This document shows positions 1 to 11,365 of a stretch of DNA of 64,000 nucleotides, in pieces. The notes below the pieces were generated by a model. That model was not told where the DNA came from and made no database searches. It worked only from the letters and a program-made list of their open reading frames with translations. This DNA comes from Endocalyx cinctus. Its lineage: Eukaryota; Ascomycota; Sordariomycetes; Amphisphaeriales; Apiosporaceae. The position numbers were made by a program, and so were the translations under genes. Position 1 is the stretch's first letter. Each line of letters starts with the position of its first letter. The stretch spans positions 3,164,019-3,228,018 of the forward strand of contig BCKC01000007.1 in the NCBI GenBank assembly GCA_001600455.1. Direction: 5' to 3'.

Positions 1-917
1 TTTTTATGAGATTATTAAAAAAAAAATTGTTGACTCTCAACGTCATTGAATGATGTAGATATCACGCGCCTCATCCAGCAACAAAGTGTAAACATCAAAA
101 GTCATGACGTGCTAAGTGGTGAGATCTGCCTAAGTATTAACCAACTACATCATGCTTACCACTTATATGTACGTCAATCCATCGGGATCAATATTGAACA
201 GTCAGTCCATCCTGTGTCAACTCCTTATCAATCCATCGGGATCAATACTGATCAGTATCACCTTCGAACCAAGAAGGGTGGCGTTTGTTTGGAAATCATA
301 AAATTTGGTGCCTGATCTGCAAAAAAAAGTCTAAATCCTCCTCCTCCTTATCTTCCCGCACTAGGTTGGGTCGGCCGTTTTCCCCGGGTATACGAAGTTC
401 TCTAGTACGATGAACGGGCCGTAATCGTGCTGTCTTTACGCATGTGATGACTGACTCGTACGTGCTCACTCGAAATCCAGCTATCGCTTTCGCGATTCAT
501 GGTCGTGCCCATTCGGTACAGATCTGCGGTGCCTAAACCTGCTGGTTATCTCCCGTCGCGTTCGCGGATTAATTCAAAGCGAATCCACCGGCCCGTGTGT
601 ATCCTAAAGGATGGCCGCGCGCCTAGAGTATGATCTAACCGTCGTGAAGCTCGGTGGCTTGTGTGGTTGTTGTATCAAGTAGCTGTACACTGTGGAATAA
701 GAAAAGTAGTCGATCAAAGGGTCTCGTCCCTGAATTCTAAGCGTACCATAATATGTAGCTACGGGATTTATTAGGACTAGTCATTATCAATAGCTATAAA
801 CATAAACTTCGTGACATGTGTAAATATTTACTTGAATAAAAGTAGGTTCTATTAGATAATAAGCATTAGGCCATATTAAGCTAGTATGTGTGTATATTCA
901 TTCATTAATTCATCCCG
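1..917. other. Intergenic, no gene seen
   Basis: Downstream flank of the subtilisin gene. A 90-codon open frame at 46-315 has no recognisable domain and is crossed by a 21-bp near-identical direct repeat (174-194 and 228-248). The 330-650 stretch is more GC-rich than the rest, but I see no coding signal or RNA gene in it. Confidence 0.5.
174..248. repeat. Short direct repeat pair
   Basis: The sequence TCAATCCATCGGGATCAATA occurs at 174-193 and again at 228-247, 54 bp apart, each followed one base later by TGA. No third copy is seen nearby. It may be a local duplication or the footprint of an old insertion. Confidence 0.7.
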
Positions 918-3724
918 TTAAGAGGTATAACTCAATATAAAGGGGTTCGTCTCCAAAACGTCCCAATCCTCCTCCTTAGCCGCGTCTCCGAAGATCTTCA
1001 GGGAGCTAACGAGGAACGAATACGTGCCCGCGGGCACATTAGTCTCGTCGTTCAGCTTACCCGTGAAATAGTCGAGGTATCCGCTCCTATCCGCGAAGTC
1101 GACGGGATAGCCAGCGATGGGGCCCAGCGTCGTGCGACCGAGCCACTCCACCGTCGGGAGCGTCTCGTTCGCGGGCGACGCCCCGATCTGCAGGAGGTCG
1201 ACCCGTAGTCGCGGCGTGCCCATGGTGAGGCCGGTTCGGACCCCCGGATAGATGACGACCCCGCCGCTACCGGACGTCCCCGGGTAAGGGACTTCGAAGG
1301 TCCGGTTTGCCTCGGCGGGGAAGTTGAAGTGCGACTCCGACGTCGTCAGGTACACGCCGCCGTAGTAGCCCGCCTGAATCGTCGGCGTGTCGTGCATGCT
1401 GCCCACGACGCCCAGGTACGGCATCGAGAGCGCCTCGCCCCTCGTGCTGTTCAGCGTCACGTACCCGCTGTACACGGGCAGCCAGGTGGCGTTGACGTTC
1501 CGCGGCGGCGTCAGCCTCAGCTCGACCTCGGCTTTGCCCCCGGCCGGTACCGTCACGTTCTCGGCCGCGAACTCGATCGAGGCCCACTCCTCCACGATCG
1601 GGTTCGGGAAGACGGTCTGGTCGAGGATCCCGCCCTCGCCGTCGGCGAAGGTGTACATGGTGGCGGCGCGGGCGTGGCCCAGCGCGTACGTGACGTCCTC
1701 GTCCGCCAGGTTCTCGACGACGAAGACGCGCGACGCCTCGAAGTGGTCGCTGTCGTTGAACGAGAGGCCGCTCTCGCTGAGCACGGTGGTCGCGAACGCG
1801 GCGTCCCAGGCCTGGACCAACCCGGCGCCCTGCTGCGCGACCGGCGCCAGGATGTCGTGCACTTCCGTGCCGTCGTGCCAGAGCTTCGGCTTCGCCGTGG
1901 CCGTAATCAGGCTGCGAAGGAGCTTCGGCTCGAGCGTACCGCGGACCTCGCCCAGCAGCGCGAAGACGGCGGCGATGAAAGGCGTAGACATCGAGGTGCC
2001 CGAGAGCACCGCGTAACCGCCTAGTGCTAAGGGGTAGGTCGATAGGATGTTACCTCCTGGCGCCGTCACTTGGGGCTTGATCTCGATCTCGAAAGTCGGG
2101 CCCCAGCTGCTCGTGCGAGATGTGTAGCCCGGTTGCATCGTGTTGTTCCAGTTCTCGATGTAGAGGCTAGCGGATGCGGCGGGGCTGAGGGACACGGTAA
2201 CATTGGTTCCTTCCTCTAAGAGAGAGATGAATTTTGCGCCCTGGTCGGCGGTTATCATCGCAACACCTTTGACTGAATCGTTGTAGATCCAAAGATCGCC
2301 CAGACTCCTTTTCTTAATGTTAGCTATGCATTAGACAGACGGATAGATATCGTTTTTATATGGGGAATATAATGTAAATAAACATGAAAAAAAAAATCTT
2401 ACTCTTTTTCCTGATTGTACCACAAGATCCATTCTCCGCCTTTAGCAACAATGTTCGCGGCCTGCGTCTCTGGCGTGCACCCGCCTTCATCTAACGAGCC
2501 TGGGATACGCACAAGCGTGACTACATTAGCGAGTGCAGGCGTGTCGTCGGGGAGAGCCTCGCAGGCGTCAACCTGAGCCGTGGTATTATAGCTGACAGCC
2601 CACAGCGGGAGCGTCACATTTTCCTGGATAGCGGGTTGACCCAGTCGCAACCCGAACTGCTCATCCTCCTCGTCGCCGGCAACGTACGACGCGCCGTTCA
2701 GAAGAACGGGCTGGACGGTGTTCTCCACGTATCCGACGGCCGTGACGTTAACGCCTGAGGCCGGGGTCGAGGGGTACCACACCCCCGAGAAGCCCGAGTT
2801 TCCGGGGGCCACGATGACGGGGACGCCGGCCTCGGCGATGCGCGAGGCGGCGACGGCCCAAGGGTCGGACGCCCATCCGGAATCGTCGCCGGCCGAGCAG
2901 GAGATGATGTCGCTGCCGTCCTCGAAAGCGGCGTTAAACCCGGCGATGAGGATCTCGTTCGTCGTCGCGCCGCCGCACCCCGACGCCTTGTACATGCCGA
3001 GCTTGACCCCCGGCGCGGCGCCGGTGAACCCGTGCTCGTTGGCCTGCGCGGCGATGATGCCCGCGACGTGCGTGCCGTGCCCGACGCAGCCGTCGTACGG
3101 GTCCGGGTCGGGTATCGGCACGGGCGAGGTGTCGTTGTCGCCGTTGAAGTCGTATCCGTACTCGACCAGGCAGCCTTCGCCGAAGCACCCGCCTAGGGCT
3201 GGATGCTTGTAATCGACGCCGGTATCGACGAGGCCTATGCGGAAGCCCTTACCGCTGTACCCCTCGTTGAGCAGCTTGTCCACCTGAGTCATGAAATGAG
3301 GCGTGAACGTATCGTTGGTCTGGCGTCTTGTTTTCGAGCCAGCGGCGGCGACATTGCCGTTTGCTACGATCTCGGTAACGTTAGGCTTGGGAAATTGAAT
3401 TTTTCGCACTGGCCAGATCGACTTGACGTGGGGGCTTTCCCGGATCTTAGTCGCGGTGAGCTCCGCCCCGGTCAAGTTCCGCAGATTGAAGGATGCACCC
3501 TTGAAAAGCTTGTATTTCAAGTCCATGCGGTGTTCGACCTCGATGCCGTCAACATCGAGGTCTTGATACAGCGTCTGAGCGTTTCCATCGTCCTTTTCGA
3601 ACTCGACGATGTAGGCTCCGGGGACGATGGATTCGTCGATGTTAACATTACTATCTGCGGCTAAGACGGTTCTTGTGAATGATCCGAGCGCGCCCAAAAG
3701 CGCCAGAGACAATTGTGTCCGCAT
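918..3724 (-). CDS. Secreted subtilisin-like serine protease (S8, minor extracellular protease type)
   Basis: Exons 3724-2403 and 2307-918, split by a 95-nt intron (donor GTAAGA, acceptor AAAAG); the join gives 903 residues. Residues 1-22 look like a signal peptide. An inhibitor I9-type propeptide follows (about 35-110). The catalytic triad is visible: Asp167 in LVDTGVDY, His216 in GHGTHVAG and Ser546 in SGTSMSTP. The oxyanion Asn lies in APGNSG. The long stretch between His and Ser (about 330-480) fits the protease-associated insertion of the Vpr/C5a-peptidase branch, and the last 300 residues fit the Fn3-like domain of that branch. Known role of the family: extracellular protein degradation for nutrition, sometimes linked to pathogenicity. 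The enzyme class is certain; its substrate is not predictable. Confidence 0.93.
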
Positions 3725-4780
3725 GGTGAATGATCAAGATAAAACGAGCGACGAGGATCCTAAAATGAAGATAGAGAGGAAACTTGAATAAAGATGTTAT
3801 ACTACTAACTTAAATACATATCCCGAGTAGGTACCCTTTTCCTTCCTATGGTCCCATTCACAGTATATCGTACCCCGGCATCCACGACAGTCGGTATTAG
3901 ATGTGGACCAGCACCAAAATATTCAGGATTCCGGATACCGGAACCCATCATCAGTATCTTGGTCGCACTGACAGCACACGATGTGTCTGTCCATGAGGCA
4001 ATATCTCCGATCCCACATTATTAGACAGCAGGGGTTGTTTGCCAAGAATCTGGTTACGAGAAATTTGGTGGATTCCTAATCTGATCACGATAATTTTTCA
4101 TGGGATTAAATTCTCTATAATTGCCGTTTTCGTCTTTAAAGCTGGATATGGTGCGTTTAATGTAACTCGGATTCTACCGATCGAGTCTATGCTTATATCT
4201 CCATTCTAAAAGAAGAAGTCGGTAAATGAACACGAGATTTCCAGAATCCCAACCATGTCTGAAAGAATCATATCTGCAGAACAAATCAGATAGGCGAGAC
4301 TATATATGCGTAGACGGGGTTAACCGTTCTAAATATGGCTGTCTCTCACCAACCGATTTTCAGGTGGTTCAATTGTTATTGGTGGGAATTTTCAAATATC
4401 GATTTCTATTCCTTACGAAAAACTAGACTGACGTCCAACCTTTCTCGTAACTGAGAAGCACCTTGTAACCTGAATCCTTATTAAATAGAGTTACTATTAT
4501 TTGCGCTTTACTTTTCTACATTACCGCCAAGCCGGTCGCAATAATACATGAATCATAGTGGAGTTAATGGGTTTAATTAATAACCGCGCCTACAAGAAGC
4601 CCTATATACCGTGCCACATGCCAAAAATGCCGTCTCCTTATTTTTTTTCTCCAAGTATTCGACCCCGTAACTTCATCCTCGCCATCATTAAAATCTACAA
4701 AGAAAATATACAACGAGCCAATATCTCGTATTTATCGTAACACTCGTCACATTATGTAACCATAACTATGAGCATCGCCG
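3725..4780. other. Intergenic, promoter side of the subtilisin gene
   Basis: Holds the upstream region of the minus-strand protease and the 3' flank of the HET gene. The small open frames at 4226-4426 and 4558-4740 have no domain or coding bias that I can support. Confidence 0.5.
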
Positions 4781-6721
4781 TCACACCAAAGTCACACTCA
4801 CAAAATTTAATTCCTCCCTTAACGCCTCCCCCTGCATATAACCATGAAGATAGGACCCACTAACGAGTCGAAAATCTCGTACGCCTGAATCCCAATTTCT
4901 ATCGCGCAAAATCAAGGGAACTCTCGATCCTGGCACGATCCAAATCAGGTCACCGTTACGGCAGGAGGTTGATCCGAGCCCGAGGTGACCGCGTGATGTT
5001 CTGAAGAGGCGCAGGTTGAGCGAATGGGTGAAACCAGTCTCATATTCCGCTGCTAACTGTTTATCATGCGGTGACAGGTTGTTGTCGGTATCGTTGTCGC
5101 TGTCGCTGTTTCTCAACATGCCCATCCATGTGTAAAAAGCGTTCTCCCAAGAGTCCTTCACGGGCACTCTGCCGTGCTTGTCGGTATCTGTGATAAGAGT
5201 CCTCCAAAATGCATCCCGTTGGTCTCGACCCGGATAATCTCGTTCCAACTCGTCGAGCATATCAAGCCAGTCGGCACAAGCTTTGGACTTGTTAACTTCG
5301 AATTTCGTCGCGCCAATTCGAGTTATAACATCCAATTGTGCGCCGCTAATGATCAACCGACCACTGGTCTGTATCTCCTTATGACATTGTAGGTCGCCTG
5401 CGGCATTGAATCTCTTGTATCCTGTGATTCTGAGCCCGAGATCTGCCCTCACGCTCCAGTCTGGAACCCACGATGGAAGCCCGGGAGTCTGTTTAAAATC
5501 ATCGCCCTCCGCATGAGACAGGACGTGTAGACCCTCAACATTATGGAGAATATAGATGGTAACATCTGTGTAAAGCTGGGCTAGGTTAGTATGGTAATTT
5601 GGATATAGTGAAGAAGGATACCCTCGGTCTTTTGGTGTAGCTAGACCTAAGAGAGAGTAAACTTTGTCGTGGGCGTTCGACGCATTGTAAGTGCGGCATC
5701 TAATCAGGCTATGGAGAAGAACACTCCCACCACCACCTACCATATCTCTTTTCACAGCCTCGAGTTTAGTTGGATTCTTATACGAAAGCATACTAGCATC
5801 CAAATCATCAAACAGATGTGATTTAAACGTGTTGGACGATGTTCTTGTGGCTAAAAAGTGAGAGACGGCAGACATATCTTCCCACCTGCAATCGATATTT
5901 CCACACATAACGTTGACATCTTTGGCTAAAACGAGTTCTTGGATAACCCAAGCTCGATTAAACCATGTCCTACCGAACAGTAGAGCAAGCGACCGCCAGT
6001 GTTTGGGCGTGTTGGAATTCCCAAGCAACTCGTAGTTTCGTTTATTTTCAAAATTCTGAGGGTCAATTTCGAGTCGCTCATCCTGCTTTAGTCGCGCAAG
6101 ATTATTGATAAGCTCGCAAGATGGCTTGGTAAATTCGTCCGCTGCACCGAGCCAAACAAGCACACGCGTCGCCGAACGATATATATCTGCCATGATACTG
6201 ACTTGTTGGCAACGTTCCTCGTGATCATCCTGATTGACGCAGACCACGTCGATCCAGATGTCTTTGTTATGATAACCGTTCATATGGAGTTGTTGAAGAC
6301 AGTTGAAGAGATTTTCTGTAACCAAAAGTTGCTTGCCATTGCAGACTATTGGGAATTTTCTCTCGTTCGTCACGCCGCGATTTATCTCAGCTCGTGTCGT
6401 GGGACCCCATGTATAGGAAAGGGCATCGTAAATAATAGTCTCGTCGTGATTTATATCAACAACATGAAGGTGACAACTTATGACGTCTTTATTTGGGTCA
6501 ATTTTTAAGAGTCGAATAAATCGAGGTTGTTGATTCGATATCGTTGTTGAGCTGCCGTCTGGTCTAGGACGTGGAACACTCAGACCGACAGTAGAGTATG
6601 AGAACCGCTCTGACCATGAATCATTTTCTTCCACCGAAGTTTCCTTGTTAGATTCATGATGATTTCTAAAAGTAATCCATTTCCAAACATTTCGCTTGCG
6701 AAGATTATCAACGCACCACAT
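4781..6721 (-). CDS. HET-domain protein (heterokaryon incompatibility type)
   Basis: Intronless, 646 residues. The HET domain covers about residues 90-265. Its three signature blocks are visible: YDALSYTWGP, WIDVVCVNQDDHEER with VLVWLGAADE, and FNRAWVIQELVLA. The later NAHDKVYSLLGLA motif is typical of long solitary HET proteins, and the C-terminal half has the usual variable region. HET proteins trigger programmed cell death when incompatible hyphae fuse, and several have TIR-like roles. This one carries no NACHT, WD40 or ankyrin repeats, so it is a standalone effector-type protein. I chose the first in-frame ATG; a start 20-60 codons downstream is possible because the first 70 residues are unlike the domain. 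It is transcribed away from the phosphatase gene, with which it shares a 422-bp promoter region. Confidence 0.92.
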   Translation of the reverse strand: MWCVDNLRKRNVWKWITFRNHHESNKETSVEENDSWSERFSYSTVGLSVPRPRPDGSSTTISNQQPRFIRLLKIDPNKDVISCHLHVVDINHDETIIYDALSYTWGPTTRAEINRGVTNERKFPIVCNGKQLLVTENLFNCLQQLHMNGYHNKDIWIDVVCVNQDDHEERCQQVSIMADIYRSATRVLVWLGAADEFTKPSCELINNLARLKQDERLEIDPQNFENKRNYELLGNSNTPKHWRSLALLFGRTWFNRAWVIQELVLAKDVNVMCGNIDCRWEDMSAVSHFLATRTSSNTFKSHLFDDLDASMLSYKNPTKLEAVKRDMVGGGGSVLLHSLIRCRTYNASNAHDKVYSLLGLATPKDRGYPSSLYPNYHTNLAQLYTDVTIYILHNVEGLHVLSHAEGDDFKQTPGLPSWVPDWSVRADLGLRITGYKRFNAAGDLQCHKEIQTSGRLIISGAQLDVITRIGATKFEVNKSKACADWLDMLDELERDYPGRDQRDAFWRTLITDTDKHGRVPVKDSWENAFYTWMGMLRNSDSDNDTDNNLSPHDKQLAAEYETGFTHSLNLRLFRTSRGHLGLGSTSCRNGDLIWIVPGSRVPLILRDRNWDSGVRDFRLVSGSYLHGYMQGEALREELNFVSVTLV

Positions 6722-7143
6722 ATCTATCGCTAAGCAATCATATCGTTTTGAGACTGAAATGACTTGTAAAGATTAGTGAATAACATTGTGTTTCGCTTTT
6801 TGAAAGACTCGAGCGAATACAACGTCATTTAATTGGCGGCCTCGAGGTACGGTACGACCCGTGTGTCACGACAATATCATTGTGCAGCCCCCGAACCAAT
6901 CAAAACTTGGCGATATACCACTGATACAGAAGCTGAAAAGCATCAGAATAGATGATCCGCTTCTAGCGGCTTATCTATATCATATTCCAGCTCTCGCGCG
7001 CAAACTAGTGAATCACTAGTAACAGGCTGATGAGATTTACCGCCCCAATAATTAATATAAATCAGAGCGCATGGTTGTTTCTTGCTGCTTGCTTCATCAT
7101 ATCTCAATTACTCAAGTTTAATATCGGGAGACTGAGTACTAAG
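6722..7143. promoter_or_regulatory. Shared divergent promoter region
   Basis: Lies between the starts of the minus-strand HET gene and the plus-strand phosphatase gene. A CCAAT box is present at 6896-6900. No other element is clear. An in-frame ATG at 7030 would extend the phosphatase by 38 residues into this region. Confidence 0.4.
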
Positions 7144-8144
7144 ATGACGACATACGAAGCAATAAGAGGCTTCTTTGAGCATGATGACGAGACCACCGGC
7201 CCATCTTTTCGATCAGTAAGCAAATTGTTTATTAGGAATAGAATATATAGTGATTTTTTCTAACTTCACCGCAAGGTCACAAAACCCGGTCTTGGATTGG
7301 CCAAGCGTGCCTACGATACAGATGCGACTTTTGATCCTAGCGGAAACAAAACTCAATGGGAAAGATTTGAACACTTCTTAAACTTTTTAAACAAGGAGGG
7401 CGATGGTAAGGTTCTATACAAATTGATCTATGTCATCAGACATGGGCAGGGATTTCACAATGTGAAGGAGGCAGAAGTTGGCCGTGAAGCTTGGGAGGTC
7501 AGTTCTCCGCTTATGCATCATTGCTGTAAACCGAGTCTAACAGGTTGAAAAAGGGACATTGGGCGCGCCTCGAGGGTGACGAGAACATGAATTGGTTTGA
7601 CGCTTTCTTAACGGAGAAAGGCAAAGAACAAGCACGAGCGCTGCATACATTCTGGGAAGAGTGGATCAGCAGTCTCAAAATGCCAACACCGCAGGTCTAT
7701 TACACTAGCCCACACGCACGATGCCTCGAAACGACAAAACTTGCGTACGGTGGACTTGAAGTACCAAATGACCGATCATTCAAGCCAATCGTCAAAGAGA
7801 GATTGCGTGAACGTTCGGGCATCCACACTTGCGACCACCATCGTACCAAAAGCTGGATTGCGAGTAACTATCCTGATTATGAGATCGAACCTGGTTTTGC
7901 TGAAGAGGATGAGACTTTCAACCCCAAAGTCCGCGAGACAGAGGAAGAAGTCTGCGTTCGTGTGAAAGAGCATCTTGACGACGTCTTTGAAGATAGCAAT
8001 AATAATGACAAGGTGATTCTATCATTCACTTGTCATTCTGGGCTTATAAGAGCACTGTACTCTGTTACGAACCATCGAGAAGTATGGGTATCCCCAGGTG
8101 CTATGGTACCTCTGCTAATCAAGGCCACGAAAACGGAAGGATGA
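7144..8144 (+). CDS. Histidine phosphatase superfamily protein (phosphoglycerate mutase-like)
   Basis: Exons 7144-7215, 7276-7497 and 7554-8144 (introns of 60 and 56 nt), giving 294 residues. The phosphohistidine motif appears as VIRHGQGFHN, and the second conserved histidine as TCHSGLIRAL. The segment YTSPHARCLETTKLAYGG matches the conserved arginine block of the family. The second intron's acceptor was set at 7553 because it gives WE-GH-WARLEGD, the spacing I expect in fungal homologues. Joining at the nearer AG (7543) breaks the frame. Fungal members resemble yeast PMU1 and are broad phosphatases rather than glycolytic mutases. Start: ATG 7144 has A at -3 and begins MTTYEAIRGFFEHDD, where I expect homologues to begin. 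An in-frame ATG at 7030 would add a hydrophobic, anchor-like segment. Confidence 0.87.
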
Positions 8145-8645
8145 AGATATCATATATTCTTATACTTAGACTTATGACGCATTATGTAGCAGAATCTAAA
8201 AAGGAATTATTTTCTTAGTACATGGTCACTTCCTGCTTTACCGTTTTGCGCCTACCCATTATTCGATATGATTATATAGCATAACTCCTTCCTGATATTA
8301 AACTGCTCTTTTTTTTTTTTTTTTTCATTCATAAACATAACTTCTTACAATAACGACCCTGTCCCATACCACTACTGACCTGTGGTAGTCGATTAACCTC
8401 GAAAGATTTTCCTCTTACGATACTATATTACAAGCGAAGACAGCCAACGAAGACTAAGGTCATATCGATGAATTTATTACCATAAATACTTGACTTTATC
8501 TGCCTCAATAGAGTATTTATCTTCAGTATTCTCGTCACTGTTTAACACTTGGCATAGTACGGGAAGGAGGACCTCCGAGATTATCTCTCCTTGTTTTGAT
8601 TCTATCTATCTGCACTTATACACAGAACGTCGAAAGCCCATCAAT
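8145..8645. other. Intergenic, no gene seen
   Basis: Contains an 18-nt T tract near 8311 and the presumed promoter of the coiled-coil gene. The frame of that gene stays open upstream to 8490 but has no ATG there before 8646. Confidence 0.5.
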
Positions 8646-9866
8646 ATGAGGACCCGATTTCGTACAGAAAAGTATCCATCGCTGTTCAGTAGTACTATCA
8701 ATCAAGCGAAACCAGTGCCAAAGACTACCAAACATCGACTGGAAGAAGAAAGCGACGAAGAAGATGAAGACGAGGATACACGTCCTCTGTCTTCTCGGCC
8801 GCGAAAAACCTACTCCCTCGCGCCACTCTTCAAGAAACGAGCGAGTCTTAGGAAACATGACGATTTATCTGCCTTTCGTATGAGAGAATGGAAACGCCAC
8901 ACGACTCCATCCCCAGAACCCGAGTTACTCATTGTAGAGCAACTGGAAGGTAAATACCACATAAAAATTGTTTGAATCATTCTTTTATCATTTATTCCCC
9001 CCAAACGATATCACTGGCTGTCCGCGGTGCATGTCCTTGCAGACCTAGCCCTATTTCCTCCCCCAATTCCAGAAATAATCTATTTACGAGTGATCACCTG
9101 GCGACTGAACCACAACCAAACCCTACCTATACATATATGATTTGAGACTAAGCGCTCAAGTAGGTAAATACGAACAGCACAGGGAAACCCTCCATGCCCA
9201 TCTAGACAAACAGCTGGAACAAGTGCACGAAAGACAGATGCTCCTAGCGACCGAAGTGATGAAACCCTACAAGGAAGACGTCGCTCGGCTGGAAGTGCAG
9301 GATAAGAAACTACACGCGCCTCTCCAGAACGCCCTGATCGACTACCAGGCTACCGACGACAATAACCAGAGACGCACCACCCCGGTGCTGATTAAGGACG
9401 TGCTGGCCGAGTTCAGAAAGAAGCTCGAGGTGACGTCCGCCGAGATCGACCGGCATTGGACTTCCTGGGAAGAGGCTCAGTCCGAGATCGAGACCCTGAG
9501 CAGGGAGATGGCCTCGTCTTCGTCGTCTAAGTTGTCCACCTCGGGGATCGCGGAGAGTCGAGCTGGCGGCCTCGGTAGCTCGACGAGGGGAATGTCCTCC
9601 CCGACGTACGAGAATGAGCTGTCCGAGTTTTCGGTGATCCTTGACGAAGAGAGCAGAGAGGTGGTGGAGGAGATGAAGGCGTACGAGAAGGTAGGTTGTT
9701 GCGATGATTTGCCGCCATTGAAGCGCGACGCAGGCGCGGGGTGTTGCTGTTCGCTCGTCTCCGTTATATCGTACGACGGCGCTATGTGCTGATTTACCTC
9801 TAGGAGTTTCTCGAGAAGATTAAGAACGAGGGCAGGAAGATCATGCAGTCTCTGCTTAGCCAGTGA
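8646..9866 (+). CDS. Coiled-coil protein of unknown function
   Basis: Exons 8646-8949, 9161-9690 and 9804-9866, giving 298 residues. The N-terminal third is charged and low in complexity (an acidic run EEESDEEDEDED, then basic stretches). The second exon is a long helical, heptad-rich region (about 105-225) with LHAHLDKQLEQVHERQ and a conserved-looking MKPYKEDVARLE segment. A serine-rich linker follows, then a short acidic helix. No enzymatic motif is visible. Splicing of the first intron is not fully settled. AG at 9159-9160 and 9162-9163 are in-frame tandem acceptors that differ by one valine. A possible extra exon at 9043-9089 would need the acceptor at 9176-9177. A structural or scaffold role is only a guess. 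Confidence 0.7.
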
Positions 9867-11365
9867 CCACCGGTGATCGACACTCGCCTTCAACGGTCGG
9901 CGGAGGCGCCTATAGCGGTGATGGGCGTGCCGCGTCGGGTGCAACCCGCAGGCTGCCGCCAACGCGGAAGATGACGGTCTCGGGATTTTCAGACGCGACA
10001 TCTTTTCCCTCGGGGCTACGGTAAACGTGAGAAAGGAGTTCAGCATTGTTATCGCTAATCACTAATATAATACGAGGCCACGGAAGAATATTCGAGAAAC
10101 CAAGAAAGAAGGAGGGGAAAGAATATTAACGACTTGCTACGATATCCGACCATAGGGTTGAGAGGGGTAATCTTTAGCTAACAACGAGCTTTGCACATCT
10201 CGAAGGATTTCACGTGCAACATGCGAACATATAAACAATCCTGGTCATGTCCGGTGTATACCAAGGAGGGGTAAAAAAAAATATTTGTGAGATTCTATGG
10301 GCATTCTGAGTTTTCTAGCTTATTAACCACGGTCATAATTAAAAGTAATCTGCCTTCGAGCTGAATGTTGGAACGACGTTAGGCCATAGTTCATCGAGGA
10401 GAATGTCATACCTGACCCACCCATCACTCGTACTTTCGTGTCGCATCGTGCTGTTTGTCCGGAAAACGATGATGATAATTATGATAAATTGATGATGATA
10501 ATGATGCAGTTTCTAAATAAAGCAGAGAGGCTTAAAATGCGCACTTTACTATTGACACCTGACCGAGTAATACAGACCAATGAAAGATCAACGTAACGCC
10601 TTTAGTCTTGTCCGACGTTATGTTCCTCTTTCCCCTCCCACCCCTCAAAGAGTATATGCATGCACGCGTGTTAAAATATGCAATGCATCAAGGAGGAAAA
10701 TGGTTTTTTCCCCCACTTCAAACTCCGAGTTACATTTCATTCGATCGAAAATGCGAGTCGCGCTTTCACCACATTATGCATAATTTTTTTCTTTGGTCTC
10801 TTCTTGACTTTTCATGTCCGTCATGTAACTATGCTGTTTCAGAGGTTAAGTATAAGATAGGAAAAAAAAATTTATGGCCTTCGAGAAGGAAGTAAGGAAG
10901 TGTCGTGTGTGCTCGTTTGGTGCTCCCTCGGATGCAACTCACGCATGTCTTCTTCCCTCCCTTTATTCCCGGTTGTGCGGTAACGGCATATAAAAGAAAC
11001 CCAGTTTGAGCGGGAGAAGACCGTAGAGAAGTGGTTTCTGATGTAGATTTTTGTAATATATTGGACAAATACATACGATGAATTCGAGTCATAATGTGTT
11101 TCGTTATTTTTCTTTATCGTTCTTTATTTGTCTCTTTTTTATTTATTGATTTATTTATGAGATTTTTTTCGTTTCCATAAAGATGAGTCGTCATCGTAAA
11201 ATAAATACGCCTCCGCTTACATAGTTTTAGGTAAGCGGTTTTCGATTCTCGTTATTAATTTTTTTTTTTTTTTGCTGGCTGAGACATATTGACGATTAAT
11301 ATGTCTTCTTCTTCTTCCCCCTTCTCCATTGTTACGCTAGGTAATTAATTTTAGTTCGTCAGTAA
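9867..11365. other. Intergenic between convergent genes
   Basis: The frame of the coiled-coil gene stays open for 35 GC-rich codons after its stop (9867-9971) before the next stop. Beyond that the DNA is AT-rich with T tracts, for example at 11260-11273. The overlapping small open frames at 10580-11092 on both strands show no domain. Confidence 0.5.

Noticed and set aside
1329..2024. 231-codon plus-strand frame over the subtilisin gene
   Set aside because: Arg/His/Gly-rich shadow; the minus strand carries the Ser active-site block.
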